A stretch of 37,250 bases of DNA, taken from Armatimonadota bacterium. Lineage in GTDB: Bacteria > Armatimonadota > Armatimonadia > Armatimonadales > Capsulimonadaceae. Shown piece by piece: positions 29,036 to 37,095 of the stretch (the first letter of the stretch is position 1; the number at the start of each line of letters is the position of its first letter). Location of the stretch: assembly GCA_019239955.1 (NCBI GenBank), contig JAFAZD010000384.1, forward strand, positions 1 to 37,250. Reading direction: 5' to 3'. Below the pieces are notes generated by a model. The model made no database searches. It saw only the letters and a program-made list of their open reading frames with translations, and was not told where the DNA came from. A program made the position numbers and the translations under genes.

Positions 29036-29466
29036 GCTTTGGGCAATACTGTCATTGAGATGTTTGCGGCAAGGCAATACCGCGCGGGCCGGGCCGGCTA
29101 TGACTTTATCGTCCCCCGCGACCGGTTTTAGCAGTTGATGGCGGCGTACCCGGAGATCGCCGAGCAGGCGCTGCGGGCGACGGCGGCCCGCATGCGCCGG
29201 CTGGTGCGGATGGTGGAGGCCCAGGCGCGGCACTGCGTCCGGGCGCGGCTGGCGACCTACCTGCGGCGGGCGACGGGACGAACTTCCCGCTCACGGAGAC
29301 CAACGACGCCATCGTCGGCCAGATCGGCACGGTGCGCGACGTGGTCTCGTGGACGCTGGGCGGCTTCCGGGAGGCCGAGATCATCGCCCTGGATGGATGC
29401 CAAGTGACGATCCAGGCCGCCAGCCGCCTGCGCCGAATCGGCGACACGCTCCCCGCCGAGGGTTAG
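29036..29466 (+). pseudogene. Crp/Fnr-family regulator, broken
   Basis: Plus-strand reading gives a degraded end of a cyclic-nucleotide-type sensor domain (NTVIEMFAARQYRA...), IVPRDRF, a TAG stop at 29129-29131 where a Leu codon is expected, then QLMAAYPEIAEQALRATAAR and ARLATYLRRA. After a frameshift near 29270 it continues in another frame as DGTNFPLTETNDAIVGQIGT, then VRDVVSWTLGGFREAEIIAL and a stop at 29464. The second part is the Crp-type helix-turn-helix. The N-terminal half is missing. Confidence 0.78.
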
Positions 29467-29521
29467 CGGGAGGCCGCGACTTGGGTAAGGAGCGGGTAGT
29501 AGACCACTGGAGGAGTTTCCC

Positions 29522-29920
29522 ATGAACAAGGGAGTGACGGTGGCGGGGGCGCTGCTGGCGCTGGGGACGGCGGCCTGGGGGCAGGCGCCGTCCAACGATA
29601 CGGCGGTGTTCGTCGGCGGCACGCCGATCATGCGGGTGCGCGTCGGCGCGGCGGGCTACTCGCCGGCGCAGCGCGCCCAGCAGGTGCAGCTGCGGCTCAA
29701 CCAGATACTGGCGCAGGGGCCGATCCGGCCGGAGGACGTGCAGGTGCAGCCGCTGGGCAATGAGGCCGTGGTGCGCGTCAAGGGCCAATTGCTGTTCACG
29801 GCGGACTGGGCGACGGCGCGCTTCAACCACACCACCCCCGCCCTGCTCGCGGGCGGCTGGGCCGACCATATGCGCCGGGTGCTGCCGGGGCTGACGGGGC
29901 CGAAGCCGGCGGCCCGGTAG
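29522..29920 (+). CDS. Secreted protein of unknown function
   Basis: This 132-residue protein has a signal peptide (VTVAGALLALGTAAWGQA) and a compact mature domain: TAVFVGGTPIMRVRVGAAGY, a helix AQRAQQVQLRLNQILAQG, strands PLGNEAVVRVKGQLLFTAD and a helical end. The strand-helix-strand layout suggests a small periplasmic alpha/beta fold, and I do not recognise the family. GGAGGAG lies 6 nt before the ATG. It begins 55 nt after the Crp/Fnr pseudogene. Confidence 0.65.
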   Translation: MNKGVTVAGALLALGTAAWGQAPSNDTAVFVGGTPIMRVRVGAAGYSPAQRAQQVQLRLNQILAQGPIRPEDVQVQPLGNEAVVRVKGQLLFTADWATARFNHTTPALLAGGWADHMRRVLPGLTGPKPAAR

Positions 29921-29946
29921 CCGCGAATGTATGTCAAGAAGAATGT

Positions 29947-29974
29947 TTGACTGACAGCATCATTGCGGTACCCT
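29947..29974 (+). promoter_or_regulatory. Possible promoter, TTGACT-N16-TACCCT
   Basis: TTGACT (29947-29952), a 16-bp spacer and TACCCT (29969-29974), upstream of the small acidic protein and DUF4142 pair. Confidence 0.45.
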
Positions 29975-30013
29975 GCGAAAGTCAGCGGGGACGAACCCGG
30001 ACAGGAGCGGACG

Positions 30014-30175
30014 ATGGACGACCAGAAGCGGCAGCCCGCCCAGGAGAGCGCGCAGCAGGCGCGGGAGAAAGGCGCGGCGCTGGAGTATGACGCCGAGGAC
30101 CAGGGCGCGCTGGACAAAGACGCTCCCCCTCCCGACCGGGAAGACACCCCCCATCAAGAGGAGAAACAGCCATGA
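30014..30175 (+). CDS. Small acidic, hydrophilic protein
   Basis: This 53-residue protein, very rich in Gln, Glu, Asp, Lys and Pro (DDQKRQPAQESAQQAREKGA and onward), has no hydrophobic core, so it is probably disordered. AGGAG lies 6 nt before the ATG at 30014, and the stop overlaps the DUF4142 start (ATGA), so the two should be translated together. An in-frame start at 29963 lies upstream of the inferred transcription start. Function unknown. A stress or desiccation-type role is only a guess from composition. Confidence 0.55.
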   Translation: MDDQKRQPAQESAQQAREKGAALEYDAEDQGALDKDAPPPDREDTPHQEEKQP

Positions 30176-30681
30176 ACGAACACAGACTGCCTGCCGCCCT
30201 GGCCTTGTTGGCCGCCTGCGCGCTGGCCGCGACCGGTGCGGCCGCGGCGACATCGCCGGACCTCCACTTCATGAAGGGGGCGGCCCAGGGCGGCATGGCG
30301 GAGGTGGCACTGGGCAAGGTTGCCATGCAGAACGGCTCCAACCCGAACGTCAAGCAGTTCGGCCGGCAGATGGTGATCGACCACTCCGAGGCCAACCACG
30401 CTTTGCGGCGGATCGCCGTCAATGAGGGAGTCGCCCTGCCCAAAGGCCTCGGCGCGAAGAATGACGCGCTGAAGAGAAAATTGTCCCGCCTGCACGGGGC
30501 GGCGTTCGACCGTGCCTACGTCAAGGCGATGGTCATGGACCACGAGGAAGACCTGGCGGAGTTTCAGCGGGAGTCCAATCACGGCAAGGACAAGCGGGTG
30601 AAGACCTTCGCCGGCAAGTACCTGCCGGTGATCCAGGGCCATCTCATGATGGCCCAGGACATGGCGAAGAAGGGGATCTGA
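30172..30681 (+). CDS. DUF4142 secreted ferritin-like protein
   Basis: This 169-residue exported protein has a signal peptide (LPAALALLAACALAATGAAA) and then the DUF4142 four-helix unit: DLHFMKGAAQGGMAEVALGK, NPNVKQFGRQMVIDHSEANH, AFDRAYVKAMVMDHEEDLAE and a final helix LPVIQGHLMMAQDM. The His/Glu pattern on helices 2 and 3 (DHSEANH, DHEEDL) resembles ferritin-like proteins, but metal binding in this family is not established. AGAGGAGA precedes the ATG. A hairpin terminator follows the stop. Confidence 0.87.
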   Translation: MNEHRLPAALALLAACALAATGAAAATSPDLHFMKGAAQGGMAEVALGKVAMQNGSNPNVKQFGRQMVIDHSEANHALRRIAVNEGVALPKGLGAKNDALKRKLSRLHGAAFDRAYVKAMVMDHEEDLAEFQRESNHGKDKRVKTFAGKYLPVIQGHLMMAQDMAKKGI

Positions 30682-30705
30682 GCCCGCGCCCGTAGAACGG
30701 CACCC

Positions 30706-30738
30706 AGCCGCCGCGCCTTCTCACGCGACGGCTCTTTT
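30706..30738 (+). terminator. Hairpin terminator after the DUF4142 gene
   Basis: AGCCGCCGCG (30706-30715) pairs with CGCGACGGCT (30724-30733) with one C/A mismatch and an 8-nt loop, followed by CTTTT. Confidence 0.6.
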
Positions 30739-30781
30739 CTCGCGCCCAGAAACGGGCGACTTTCTCTGGAAAGCAAGGCGG

Positions 30782-31903
30782 ATGAAGCAGCGGGCAATTT
30801 TGACTGGCCTCCTCACGGGGCTGCTGGCGGGCGCGGCGGCGGCGCAGGCCCCGCTGGAGACGGTCCACGACTTTTATGGGCCGATGCCGACGGGTGTGAC
30901 GGTCTCGCACACGGGGCGCATCTTCGTCTGCTACCCGCACTGGGGCGATCCCGTGAAATTTACGGTCGGCGAGATCAAGAACGGGCGGGAGGTCCCCTAT
31001 CCCAACGCCCAGATCAACCGGCTGAACAAGGCGCACCCCGCCCAGTGCCTTTACTCGGTACAGAGCGTCGTGGTGGACCCGCGCGACCGGCTGTGGGCGC
31101 TGGACACAGGCAGCATCAAGCTAGGGCGCAACGTCCCCGGCGGGGCGAAACTGGTCGGCATTGACCTGAAGACCACCACCGTCTTCAAGACGATCTTTTT
31201 CCCGCGCAACGTCGCCCTGCCATACACCTACCTGAACGACATCCGCTTTGACCTGCGGCGCGGCCGGGCGGGCCTGGCGTACATCACGGACTCCGGCGCG
31301 GGCGGCCTCATCATGGTGGACCTGGCATCGGGCCGGAGTTGGCGTCACCTCAGCGCCTCCCCGACCGTCCGGCCCGACCCCGGCTTCTCGGCCATCGTCA
31401 ACGGGCAGCCGCTGCTGGAGCGCCGGCCCGGCAACAAGCCCAAGGTGCCGAAGTTCTACTCGGACGGCCTCGCCATCAGCAGCGACGGCAAGACGATCTA
31501 CTACTGCCCCGTCGCCAGCCACCACCTGTACAGCGTCAGCGCAGCCGCGCTAGCGAATCCCACGATGAGCGAAGACAAAGTCGCGGCGACGGTGAAGGAC
31601 CTGGGGCGCAAGGTGGTGTCCGACGGGCTGGAGACGGACGCCCAGGGCAACGTTTACGTCACCGATGAGGAACACCACGGCATCAAGCGCCGCTCGCTGG
31701 CGGGGAAGTACGCCACGATCACAACGACCCCCCACGCTTACGACTGGATGGACACCATGTCCGTCGCCACGGACGGCTATCTGTACGTCACGGCGAACCA
31801 GTTGGAACAGCAGGGAACGTACCACTACGGCAAGGACCTGCGCGTCAAGCCGTACACGCTGTACCGGGTGCGGATCAACCGGAAGCCCGTGCTGCTGAAG
31901 TAG
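30782..31903 (+). CDS. Major royal jelly/yellow-family secreted protein
   Basis: This 373-residue exported beta-propeller of the PF03022 type has a signal peptide (AILTGLLTGLLAGAAAA) and then the family blades: MPTGVTVSHTGRIFVCYPHW, FTVGEIKNGREVPYP, QSVVVDPRDRLWALDTG, LNDIRFDLRRGRAGLAYITD, FYSDGLAISSDGKTIYYCPV and VSDGLETDAQGNVYVTDEEH. In insects these bind amines. The bacterial members have no firmly assigned role, although SMP30/gluconolactonase-like hydrolysis is often suggested. GCAAGGCGG lies immediately before the ATG, with shorter than ideal spacing. The stop codon TAG is directly abutted by a palindromic element. Confidence 0.87.
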   Translation: MKQRAILTGLLTGLLAGAAAAQAPLETVHDFYGPMPTGVTVSHTGRIFVCYPHWGDPVKFTVGEIKNGREVPYPNAQINRLNKAHPAQCLYSVQSVVVDPRDRLWALDTGSIKLGRNVPGGAKLVGIDLKTTTVFKTIFFPRNVALPYTYLNDIRFDLRRGRAGLAYITDSGAGGLIMVDLASGRSWRHLSASPTVRPDPGFSAIVNGQPLLERRPGNKPKVPKFYSDGLAISSDGKTIYYCPVASHHLYSVSAAALANPTMSEDKVAATVKDLGRKVVSDGLETDAQGNVYVTDEEHHGIKRRSLAGKYATITTTPHAYDWMDTMSVATDGYLYVTANQLEQQGTYHYGKDLRVKPYTLYRVRINRKPVLLK

Positions 31904-31904
31904 G

Positions 31905-32083
31905 AGGCCCCCAACCGGCGTCGCGCGCCACCCCTTCCCCGCAAGCGGGAGAGGGGCCACTCATTACCGCGCTGCGCCTCCTGACCAGAGGCACCTGGCT
32001 GCAAGTCACTGGCACCTCTCATTCCGAGGCTTTATTGGGGTGATGGGGGAGGGGTGGCGAGGAACGAGCCGGGGTGGGGGCCT
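31905..32083. repeat. 179-bp palindromic element (GGCCCCCACCCCGG type) starting at a stop codon
   Basis: Imperfect terminal inverted repeats, AGGCCCCCAACCGG (31905-31918) and CCGGGGTGGGGGCCT (32069-32083), bound an interior with CCCCTTCCCCGCAAGCGGGA and GGGGGAGGGG palindromic pieces. It fills the gap from the stop of the yellow-like gene to just before the reductase gene. Confidence 0.72.
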
Positions 32084-32102
32084 TGATCGGCCAGAGAGAA
32101 CC

Positions 32103-32999
32103 ATGGGCGAAAAACCACAAGTCGGCTGGATCGGACTGGGCGGGATGGGCAGCCGCATGGCGAAGCGGCTGCTGGACGCCGGCTACCCGCTGACGGTCTA
32201 CACCCGGGTGCCCAAAAAAGCGCAGGAGTTCGCCCGGTCCGGGGCGCGGGCTGCCGGGTCGCCGCGCGAGGCGGCGTCTGGGAGCGACATCGTGCTGTCG
32301 TCCCTGACCGATGACGCCGCCGTGGAGCAGGTATACCTCGGCCCCGAGGGCGTTCTGGCGGGTGCCAGACCGAACGCACTGCTGGTAGAGATGAGCACGA
32401 TCCTGCCGCAGACGGCGCGCCGGGTCGGGCAGGCCGCCCAGGAGAAAGGCACCGCGTTTCTGGATGCCCCCGTGTCCGGCAGCACACTGCAGGCCGAGAC
32501 GGGGCAGCTTGTCCTCCTGGTCGGCGGCGATGAGAAGGACTTCGAGCGCGCCAAGCCTCTCTTCAATGTTCTCGGCAAAGGCGCGTATTTGATGGGAGCG
32601 GTCGGGCAGGGTGCGGCCATGAAACTGGTTGTCAATGCGCTGCTGGGCCTGGGGCTGCAATCGCTGGCCGAGGCCCTGGCCCTGGGCGAGAAGGCGGGGT
32701 TGGAGCGCGGGCAACTGCTGGACGTACTCTCACAGACGGCGCACGTCTCACCCGGACAGAAGGCGAAGATGGACAATGTCCGCAAGGGCGAGTACCCGCC
32801 GCAGTTCCCCGTGCGCCTGCTACACAAGGACTTTCGCCTGATTCTGGACCAGGCGGCGCGGCTGAACGTGCCCATGCCCGTCACGGCGGCGGCCCAGCAG
32901 ATGTTTTCGATTCAGGCCGCAAAGGACGGCGACACCGACTGCTCCGCCGTGATTCAGTTGACGCTGGATCTCGCCGGGGGAGCCGGAGGACGAGCCTGA
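32103..32999 (+). CDS. Beta-hydroxyacid dehydrogenase family NAD(P)-binding reductase
   Basis: This 298-residue enzyme belongs to the 3-hydroxyisobutyrate/tartronate-semialdehyde reductase family. The Rossmann start is QVGWIGLGGMGSRMAKRLLD, the substrate loop FLDAPVSGSTLQAETGQLVL contains the family DxPVSGG-like motif, and the catalytic Lys is in GAAMKLVVNALLG. The C-terminal helical domain is complete. The start at 32103 is chosen because the frame upstream (to 32040) lies inside the repeat, and GAGAGAA precedes this ATG. It is first in a compact operon with a cupin and a PrpD-family gene, which suggests catabolism of a small hydroxy or branched acid. The true substrate is unknown. Confidence 0.9.
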   Translation: MGEKPQVGWIGLGGMGSRMAKRLLDAGYPLTVYTRVPKKAQEFARSGARAAGSPREAASGSDIVLSSLTDDAAVEQVYLGPEGVLAGARPNALLVEMSTILPQTARRVGQAAQEKGTAFLDAPVSGSTLQAETGQLVLLVGGDEKDFERAKPLFNVLGKGAYLMGAVGQGAAMKLVVNALLGLGLQSLAEALALGEKAGLERGQLLDVLSQTAHVSPGQKAKMDNVRKGEYPPQFPVRLLHKDFRLILDQAARLNVPMPVTAAAQQMFSIQAAKDGDTDCSAVIQLTLDLAGGAGGRA

Positions 33000-33014
33000 G
33001 ACGAAGGAGGAGAC

Positions 33015-33368
33015 ATGCCCATGAGCGACACGACCGTGACCAAGATCGACTCCCGCCATTCGCCGCACGGCGAGCTGGGACAGAAGTATCTCGCATCGGG
33101 CAAAAACGTGGCGATGCGGCTGTGGGAGGCCCAGCCGCCCGGCGAGCCGAGGCCGGAGGTGAGGCGCGACTATGAGACGGTCGGCTACGTGATCTCCGGC
33201 AAGGCCGAGCTGCACCTGGAAGGGCAGACGGTGCTGCTGGAGTCGGGCAATTCGTGGGTCGTGCCGCAGGGCGCATCGCACACGTACAAAATTCTGGAGC
33301 CGTTCACAGCCGTGGAGGCGACCTACCCGCCGGCCCAGGTGCATGGACGGGACGAGCACCCCGCATGA
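33015..33368 (+). CDS. Cupin-domain protein
   Basis: This 117-residue single-domain cupin carries VGYVISGKAELHLEGQTVLL and GNSWVVPQGASHTYKI, the two conserved cupin segments. The His in the second is present, but the first motif lacks the usual HxH. AAGGAGGAGAC lies directly before the ATG at 33015 (a second ATG follows at 33021). The stop overlaps the PrpD-family start (ATGA). It may isomerise or bind an intermediate of the operon's pathway, but this is inferred from position only. Confidence 0.83.
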   Translation: MPMSDTTVTKIDSRHSPHGELGQKYLASGKNVAMRLWEAQPPGEPRPEVRRDYETVGYVISGKAELHLEGQTVLLESGNSWVVPQGASHTYKILEPFTAVEATYPPAQVHGRDEHPA

Positions 33369-34729
33369 CACAGGTACAGCAAATGGCGGCGCTCGTGCAG
33401 CGGGCGTCATTTGATGAGATTTCCGAGGCGGCCAAACACCACCTCAAGATGCACATTCTGGATACGCTCGGCTGCGCGCTCGCCGTGCTCGGCGAGGGGC
33501 CGCTCCGGGCGACGCGGGCGCAGGCAGACGAGTTCGGGGGCGACGGCCCCTGCACACTGATCGGCGGCGGGAAGGCGTCCCCGCCCTGCGCCGCCTTTTA
33601 CAACACGACGCTGACCCGGTATCTGGACTTCATGGACAACTACCTCGGCGAAAGCGAGACCTGTCACCCGTGCGACAACCTCGCCTCGGTGCTGGCCGCG
33701 ACCGAGTACGCCGGGGGCAGCGGCAAGGACCTGATGACAGCGCTGGCGGTGGCCTATCAGGTGCAGTGCCGGATGACCGGGGCCGCGCCGATCATGCAGC
33801 GCGGTTTTGATCACACGACGCAACTCTCGTTCTCCCTCGCGGCGGGCGTGGCGAAGGCGCTGGGGATGGACGCGGAGCAGACGGCCAACGCCATCGCCCT
33901 CTGCGGCGCGGAACACAATGCCCTCGCCGTCATCCGCGCCGTGCCGATCTCGCAGTGGAAGGGCCTGGCGTCGTCGCAGACGGCGCTGGGGTGTGTCCAC
34001 GCGACGTTTCTGGCGCGGCGGGGCGTGACGGGGCCGCTCGGCGTCTTCGAGGGGCCGAAGGGATTCCAGAACGCCATCGGCGAGCCGGTGGACGTGGAAT
34101 GGACCAAGGAAGATTTGGAGATCGTCACGCAGACGCTGCTCAAATCCTACAACAGCGAGGTCCACACGCAGCCCGCCATCCAGTGCCTGCTGGAGTTGCG
34201 CGAGGCGCAGCCGTTCACGGCGGGTGAGGTGGCGCGGATCGAACTGGAGACGTTTGAAGTGGCCTACAACATCACGGGCGGCGGCGAGTACGGGCCGAAG
34301 TATGATGTGGAGACGAAGGAACAGGCCGACCACAGCCTGCCCTACGTCCTGGCCGTCGCCGCCCTGGACGGGGACGTGCAGCCGGAACAGTTCGCGCCGG
34401 AGCGCATCCGGCGCGGCGACGTGCAGGCGCTGCTGCGCCGGGTCTCGGTGCGGCCCGACAAGGAGATGACAAAGCGTTACCCGGAGAAGATGCCCGCGCG
34501 TGTCACGGTGCATCTGACGGATGGGCGGGTGCTGGCGCACGAGGTCCGCGACTACCCTGGCTTCAACAGCCGCCCGTTCTCCTGGGAGCAGTGCGTCGCC
34601 AAGTTCGAGCGCATCGCCTCGCCGCACACGTCGGAGAGGCAGCGGCGGCAGGTGATTGCGGCGGTGGCGGATTTGGAGAACATCGCTGCGGCGGACTTGA
34701 CGGCGGCATTGGGGCAGACCCGGCACTGA
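33365..34729 (+). CDS. MmgE/PrpD-family protein
   Basis: This 454-residue protein of the 2-methylcitrate dehydratase/itaconate-hydrolase-like family has the helical start SFDEISEAAKHHLKMHILDT, then LGCALAVLG, and family segments YLDFMDNYLGESETCHPCDN, GKDLMTALAVAYQVQCRMTG, GLASSQTALGCVHATFLARR and the domain II stretch KYPEKM-type KRYPEKMPARVTV. Known members dehydrate methylcitrate or decarboxylate cis-aconitate, but many are uncharacterised. The ATG at 33365 overlaps the cupin stop, which fixes it against an upstream open frame at 33254. It is the last gene of the reductase-cupin-PrpD operon. Confidence 0.9.
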   Translation: MTQVQQMAALVQRASFDEISEAAKHHLKMHILDTLGCALAVLGEGPLRATRAQADEFGGDGPCTLIGGGKASPPCAAFYNTTLTRYLDFMDNYLGESETCHPCDNLASVLAATEYAGGSGKDLMTALAVAYQVQCRMTGAAPIMQRGFDHTTQLSFSLAAGVAKALGMDAEQTANAIALCGAEHNALAVIRAVPISQWKGLASSQTALGCVHATFLARRGVTGPLGVFEGPKGFQNAIGEPVDVEWTKEDLEIVTQTLLKSYNSEVHTQPAIQCLLELREAQPFTAGEVARIELETFEVAYNITGGGEYGPKYDVETKEQADHSLPYVLAVAALDGDVQPEQFAPERIRRGDVQALLRRVSVRPDKEMTKRYPEKMPARVTVHLTDGRVLAHEVRDYPGFNSRPFSWEQCVAKFERIASPHTSERQRRQVIAAVADLENIAAADLTAALGQTRH

Positions 34730-34739
34730 AGTGCCGGGT
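34718..34739. repeat. Perfect 22-bp palindrome across the PrpD-family stop codon
   Basis: ACCCGGCACT-GA-AGTGCCGGGT is a perfect 10-bp inverted repeat, and the TGA stop of the PrpD-family gene forms its centre. It ends 17 nt before the next ATG. Confidence 0.75.
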
Positions 34740-34756
34740 GATAAGGGAGCAAGACA

Positions 34757-35530
34757 ATGGCAGACACAGAGAGCAACAACATCAATGTCGGGGATACCGA
34801 GCGCAAGGCCTCGGTGGTGGCGGGGAGCGCGCTGGCGGTGTACGGGCTGAGCCGCCGGTCGTGGGGCGGGGCGCTGCTGGCGCTGGTCGGCGGCAGCCTG
34901 ATCTACCGCGGCGCGACCGGCCACTGCGCCGCCTATCAGGCGCTGGGCACGAGCACGGAGGGCGACGAGCAGCCGGGGCAGGCGAATTCGCAAAAGCCGG
35001 GGGCGAACGGCGTTCAAGTTCGGGAGGTGGTGACGATTAACAAGTCGCCTGAGGAGCTCTACTCGTTCTGGCGCAACTTCGAGAACCTGCCGAAGTTCAT
35101 GCTGCATCTGGAGTCGGTGACGACCCAGGAGGACGGGCGTTCGCACTGGGTGGCCAAAGCGCCGTTGGGCCGGACGGTGGAGTGGGACGCCGAGATCATC
35201 AACGAGGAGCCGAACCGGCTGATCGCCTGGCAGTCCCTGCCGGGCGCGGACGTGGCGAGCGCCGGGTCGGTGCGCTTCGAGCCGGCGACGGGCGGCCGCG
35301 GCACGGCGGTGCGCGTCAACCTGGACTACAACCCGCCGGGGGGCGTCGTGGGCGCGACGGTCGCCAAGCTGCTGGGCGAGGAGCCGCAGATTCAGATCGC
35401 CGAGGACCTGCGCCGTTTCAAGAACCTGATGGAGACCGGCGAGACGCCGACCGTCGAGGGCCAGCCCGTCGGCGCGCGCTCCACCAAGGGCGCGGCGCTG
35501 GACAAGGCGCAGGCCGCGCACGCGGCGTAG
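34757..35530 (+). CDS. Membrane-associated SRPBCC (cyclase/dehydrase-like) protein
   Basis: A 257-residue protein. Residues 1-65 (ERKASVVAGSALAVYGLSRR, then GGALLALVGGSLIYRGATGH) form a DUF2892-like pair of hydrophobic segments. Residues 85-235 form a START-like domain (VVTINKSPEELYSFWRNFEN, LPKFMLHLESV, LIAWQSLPGADVASAGSVRF, NPPGGVVGATVAKLLGEEP, then AEDLRRFKNLMETGE). This fusion is common in bacteria and of unknown function. The domain is related to the smaller SRPBCC protein at 3909-4361. AAGGGAG lies 7 nt before the ATG. Confidence 0.87.
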   Translation: MADTESNNINVGDTERKASVVAGSALAVYGLSRRSWGGALLALVGGSLIYRGATGHCAAYQALGTSTEGDEQPGQANSQKPGANGVQVREVVTINKSPEELYSFWRNFENLPKFMLHLESVTTQEDGRSHWVAKAPLGRTVEWDAEIINEEPNRLIAWQSLPGADVASAGSVRFEPATGGRGTAVRVNLDYNPPGGVVGATVAKLLGEEPQIQIAEDLRRFKNLMETGETPTVEGQPVGARSTKGAALDKAQAAHAA

Positions 35531-35535
35531 AAATT

Positions 35536-35696
35536 AAGAACCCCCTCCGTCGCGGCAAGCCGCGCCACCTCCCCCGAAGCGGAGGAGGGTGAATGGCGAG
35601 AGGCCTCGCCCAACGTCTGTCAGCCCTCTCCGCTTCGGGGGCCTCCGGCGCGCCAGTGCTTGGGTGGCGAGCCTCAGCGAGACGGGAGGGGTTCTT
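35536..35696. repeat. 161-bp palindromic element (AAGAACCCCCTCC type)
   Basis: Terminal inverted repeats of about 16 bp, AAGAACCCCCTCCGTC (35536-35551) and GACGGGAGGGGTTCTT (35681-35696), bound interior pieces CCCCCGAAGCGGAGGAGGG and CCCTCTCCGCTTCGGGGG that are complementary to each other. It starts 5 nt after the SRPBCC stop codon. The right end recurs alone at 37045-37080. Confidence 0.82.
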
Positions 35697-35727
35697 CTGA
35701 GCAGGCCTCTTTTAGAAAGAAAAGGTT

Positions 35728-36897
35728 ATGAAAGCACTCTGTTGGCAGGGCAAGCACGACGTCCGCGTGGAGAACGTGCCGGACCCAAAGATACTGAACC
35801 CGCGCGACGCCATCGTGAAGATCACGACGACATGCATCTGCGGCTCGGACCTGCACCTCTATGACGGCGTCATCCCCAGCATGGAGAAGGGCGACATCCT
35901 GGGGCACGAGTTCATGGGCGAGGTCATTGAACTTGGCCCGCAGGTCAAAAACCTCAAGGTCGGCGACCGGGTGGTCGTGCCCTTCACCATCGCCTGCGGC
36001 GGCTGCTTCTTCTGCAACAAGCAGCTCTGGTCGCTGTGCGACAACTCCAACCCCAACTACCTGCAGGCGAAGGAGATGTACGGGCAGTCGCCATCGGCCC
36101 TGTTCGGCTACTCCCACCTGTTCGGCGGCTACGCGGGCGGGCAGGCCGAGTACGTGCGCGTCCCCTTCGCCGATGTCGGGCCGTACAAGGTCCCGGAAGG
36201 TCTGACGGACGAGCAGGTCGTCTTCCTTACCGACATCTTCCCGACGGGCTACATGGCGGCGGAGAACTGCGGCATCGAGCCGGGCGACACGGTCGCCGTC
36301 TGGGGCGCGGGCCCCGTCGGCCAGTTCGCCATGCAGAGCGCCTACCTGCTGGGCGCGGAGCGGGTGATCGCCATTGACAACATCCCGGAGCGGCTGCGGA
36401 TGGCCGAGACGCAGAGCAAGGCGGACACGATCAACTTCCAGGACACGCCCGTGCTGCCGCGCCTGGAGGAGATGACCGGCGGGCGCGGCCCCGACCATTG
36501 CATTGACGCCGTCGGCCTGGAGGCGCACGGCACGTCGCCCGGCGAGCTGTACGACTGGGCGAAGATGGGGATGCGGATGGCGACGGATCGTCCCAACGTG
36601 CTGCGCCAGGCGATCCAGGCCTGCCGCAAGGGCGGCACGGTCTCCATCCCCGGCGTCTACGGCGGCTTCCTGGACAAGATTCCCTTCGGCGCGGCCTTCT
36701 CCAAGGGCCTGACCTTCAAGATGGGTCAGACGCACGTGCAGAAGTACCTGCCGATCCTGACGGATCACATCCAGAAGGGCGACATTGATCCATCCTTCGT
36801 CATCACCCACCGCCTGAAGCTGGACGAGGCCCCGAAGGGCTACGACATCTTCAAGAACAAAAAGGACGACTGCATCAAGATCGTGCTGAAGCCGTAG
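35728..36897 (+). CDS. Zinc-dependent alcohol dehydrogenase (formaldehyde dehydrogenase-like)
   Basis: This 389-residue medium-chain dehydrogenase has catalytic zinc ligands in [14 protein letters not shown] (Cys) and [10 protein letters not shown] (His-Glu). The structural zinc is indicated by [17 protein letters not shown], and the NAD fold by [20 protein letters not shown] and [15 protein letters not shown]. The length and the [20 protein letters not shown] stretch resemble the glutathione-independent formaldehyde dehydrogenase-like subgroup. AAAAGG lies 4 nt before the ATG. The stop TAG is directly abutted by a palindromic element, as in the yellow-like gene. The substrate is not certain. 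Confidence 0.92.
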   Translation: MKALCWQGKHDVRVENVPDPKILNPRDAIVKITTTCICGSDLHLYDGVIPSMEKGDILGHEFMGEVIELGPQVKNLKVGDRVVVPFTIACGGCFFCNKQLWSLCDNSNPNYLQAKEMYGQSPSALFGYSHLFGGYAGGQAEYVRVPFADVGPYKVPEGLTDEQVVFLTDIFPTGYMAAENCGIEPGDTVAVWGAGPVGQFAMQSAYLLGAERVIAIDNIPERLRMAETQSKADTINFQDTPVLPRLEEMTGGRGPDHCIDAVGLEAHGTSPGELYDWAKMGMRMATDRPNVLRQAIQACRKGGTVSIPGVYGGFLDKIPFGAAFSKGLTFKMGQTHVQKYLPILTDHIQKGDIDPSFVITHRLKLDEAPKGYDIFKNKKDDCIKIVLKP

Positions 36898-36898
36898 G

Positions 36899-37036
36899 AG
36901 GCCCCCACCCCGGCGCTGCGCGCCACCCCTGACTATAGCCCCGGTGGCTCTTGTCAGGGGGCACAGCCCTCTCGTGATTGGCCCCTCTCCCATTCCGATG
37001 GGGGAGGGGTGGCGCGCAGCGCCGGGGTGGGGGCCT
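36899..37036. repeat. 138-bp palindromic element with 32-bp perfect terminal inverted repeats
   Basis: The left arm 36899-36930 begins AGGCCCCCACCCCGGCGCTG and is exactly complementary to 37005-37036. Interior GCCCCTCTCCCATTCCGATG and GGGGGAGGGG pieces resemble the element at 1304-1452. It begins 2 nt after the TAG stop of the alcohol dehydrogenase gene. Confidence 0.9.
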
Positions 37037-37044
37037 TCGGGCCG

Positions 37045-37080
37045 GGGTGGCGAGCCTCGGCGAGCCGGGAGGGGGTTCTT
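37045..37080. repeat. Orphan right end of the AAGAACCCCCTCC-type element
   Basis: GGGTGGCGAGCCTCGGCGAG followed by CCGGGAGGGGGTTCTT is nearly identical to 35662-35696, without its left partner. It directly follows the element at 36899-37036, so the two families form a composite here. Confidence 0.78.
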
Positions 37081-37095
37081 AAGGCCTTACCGACC

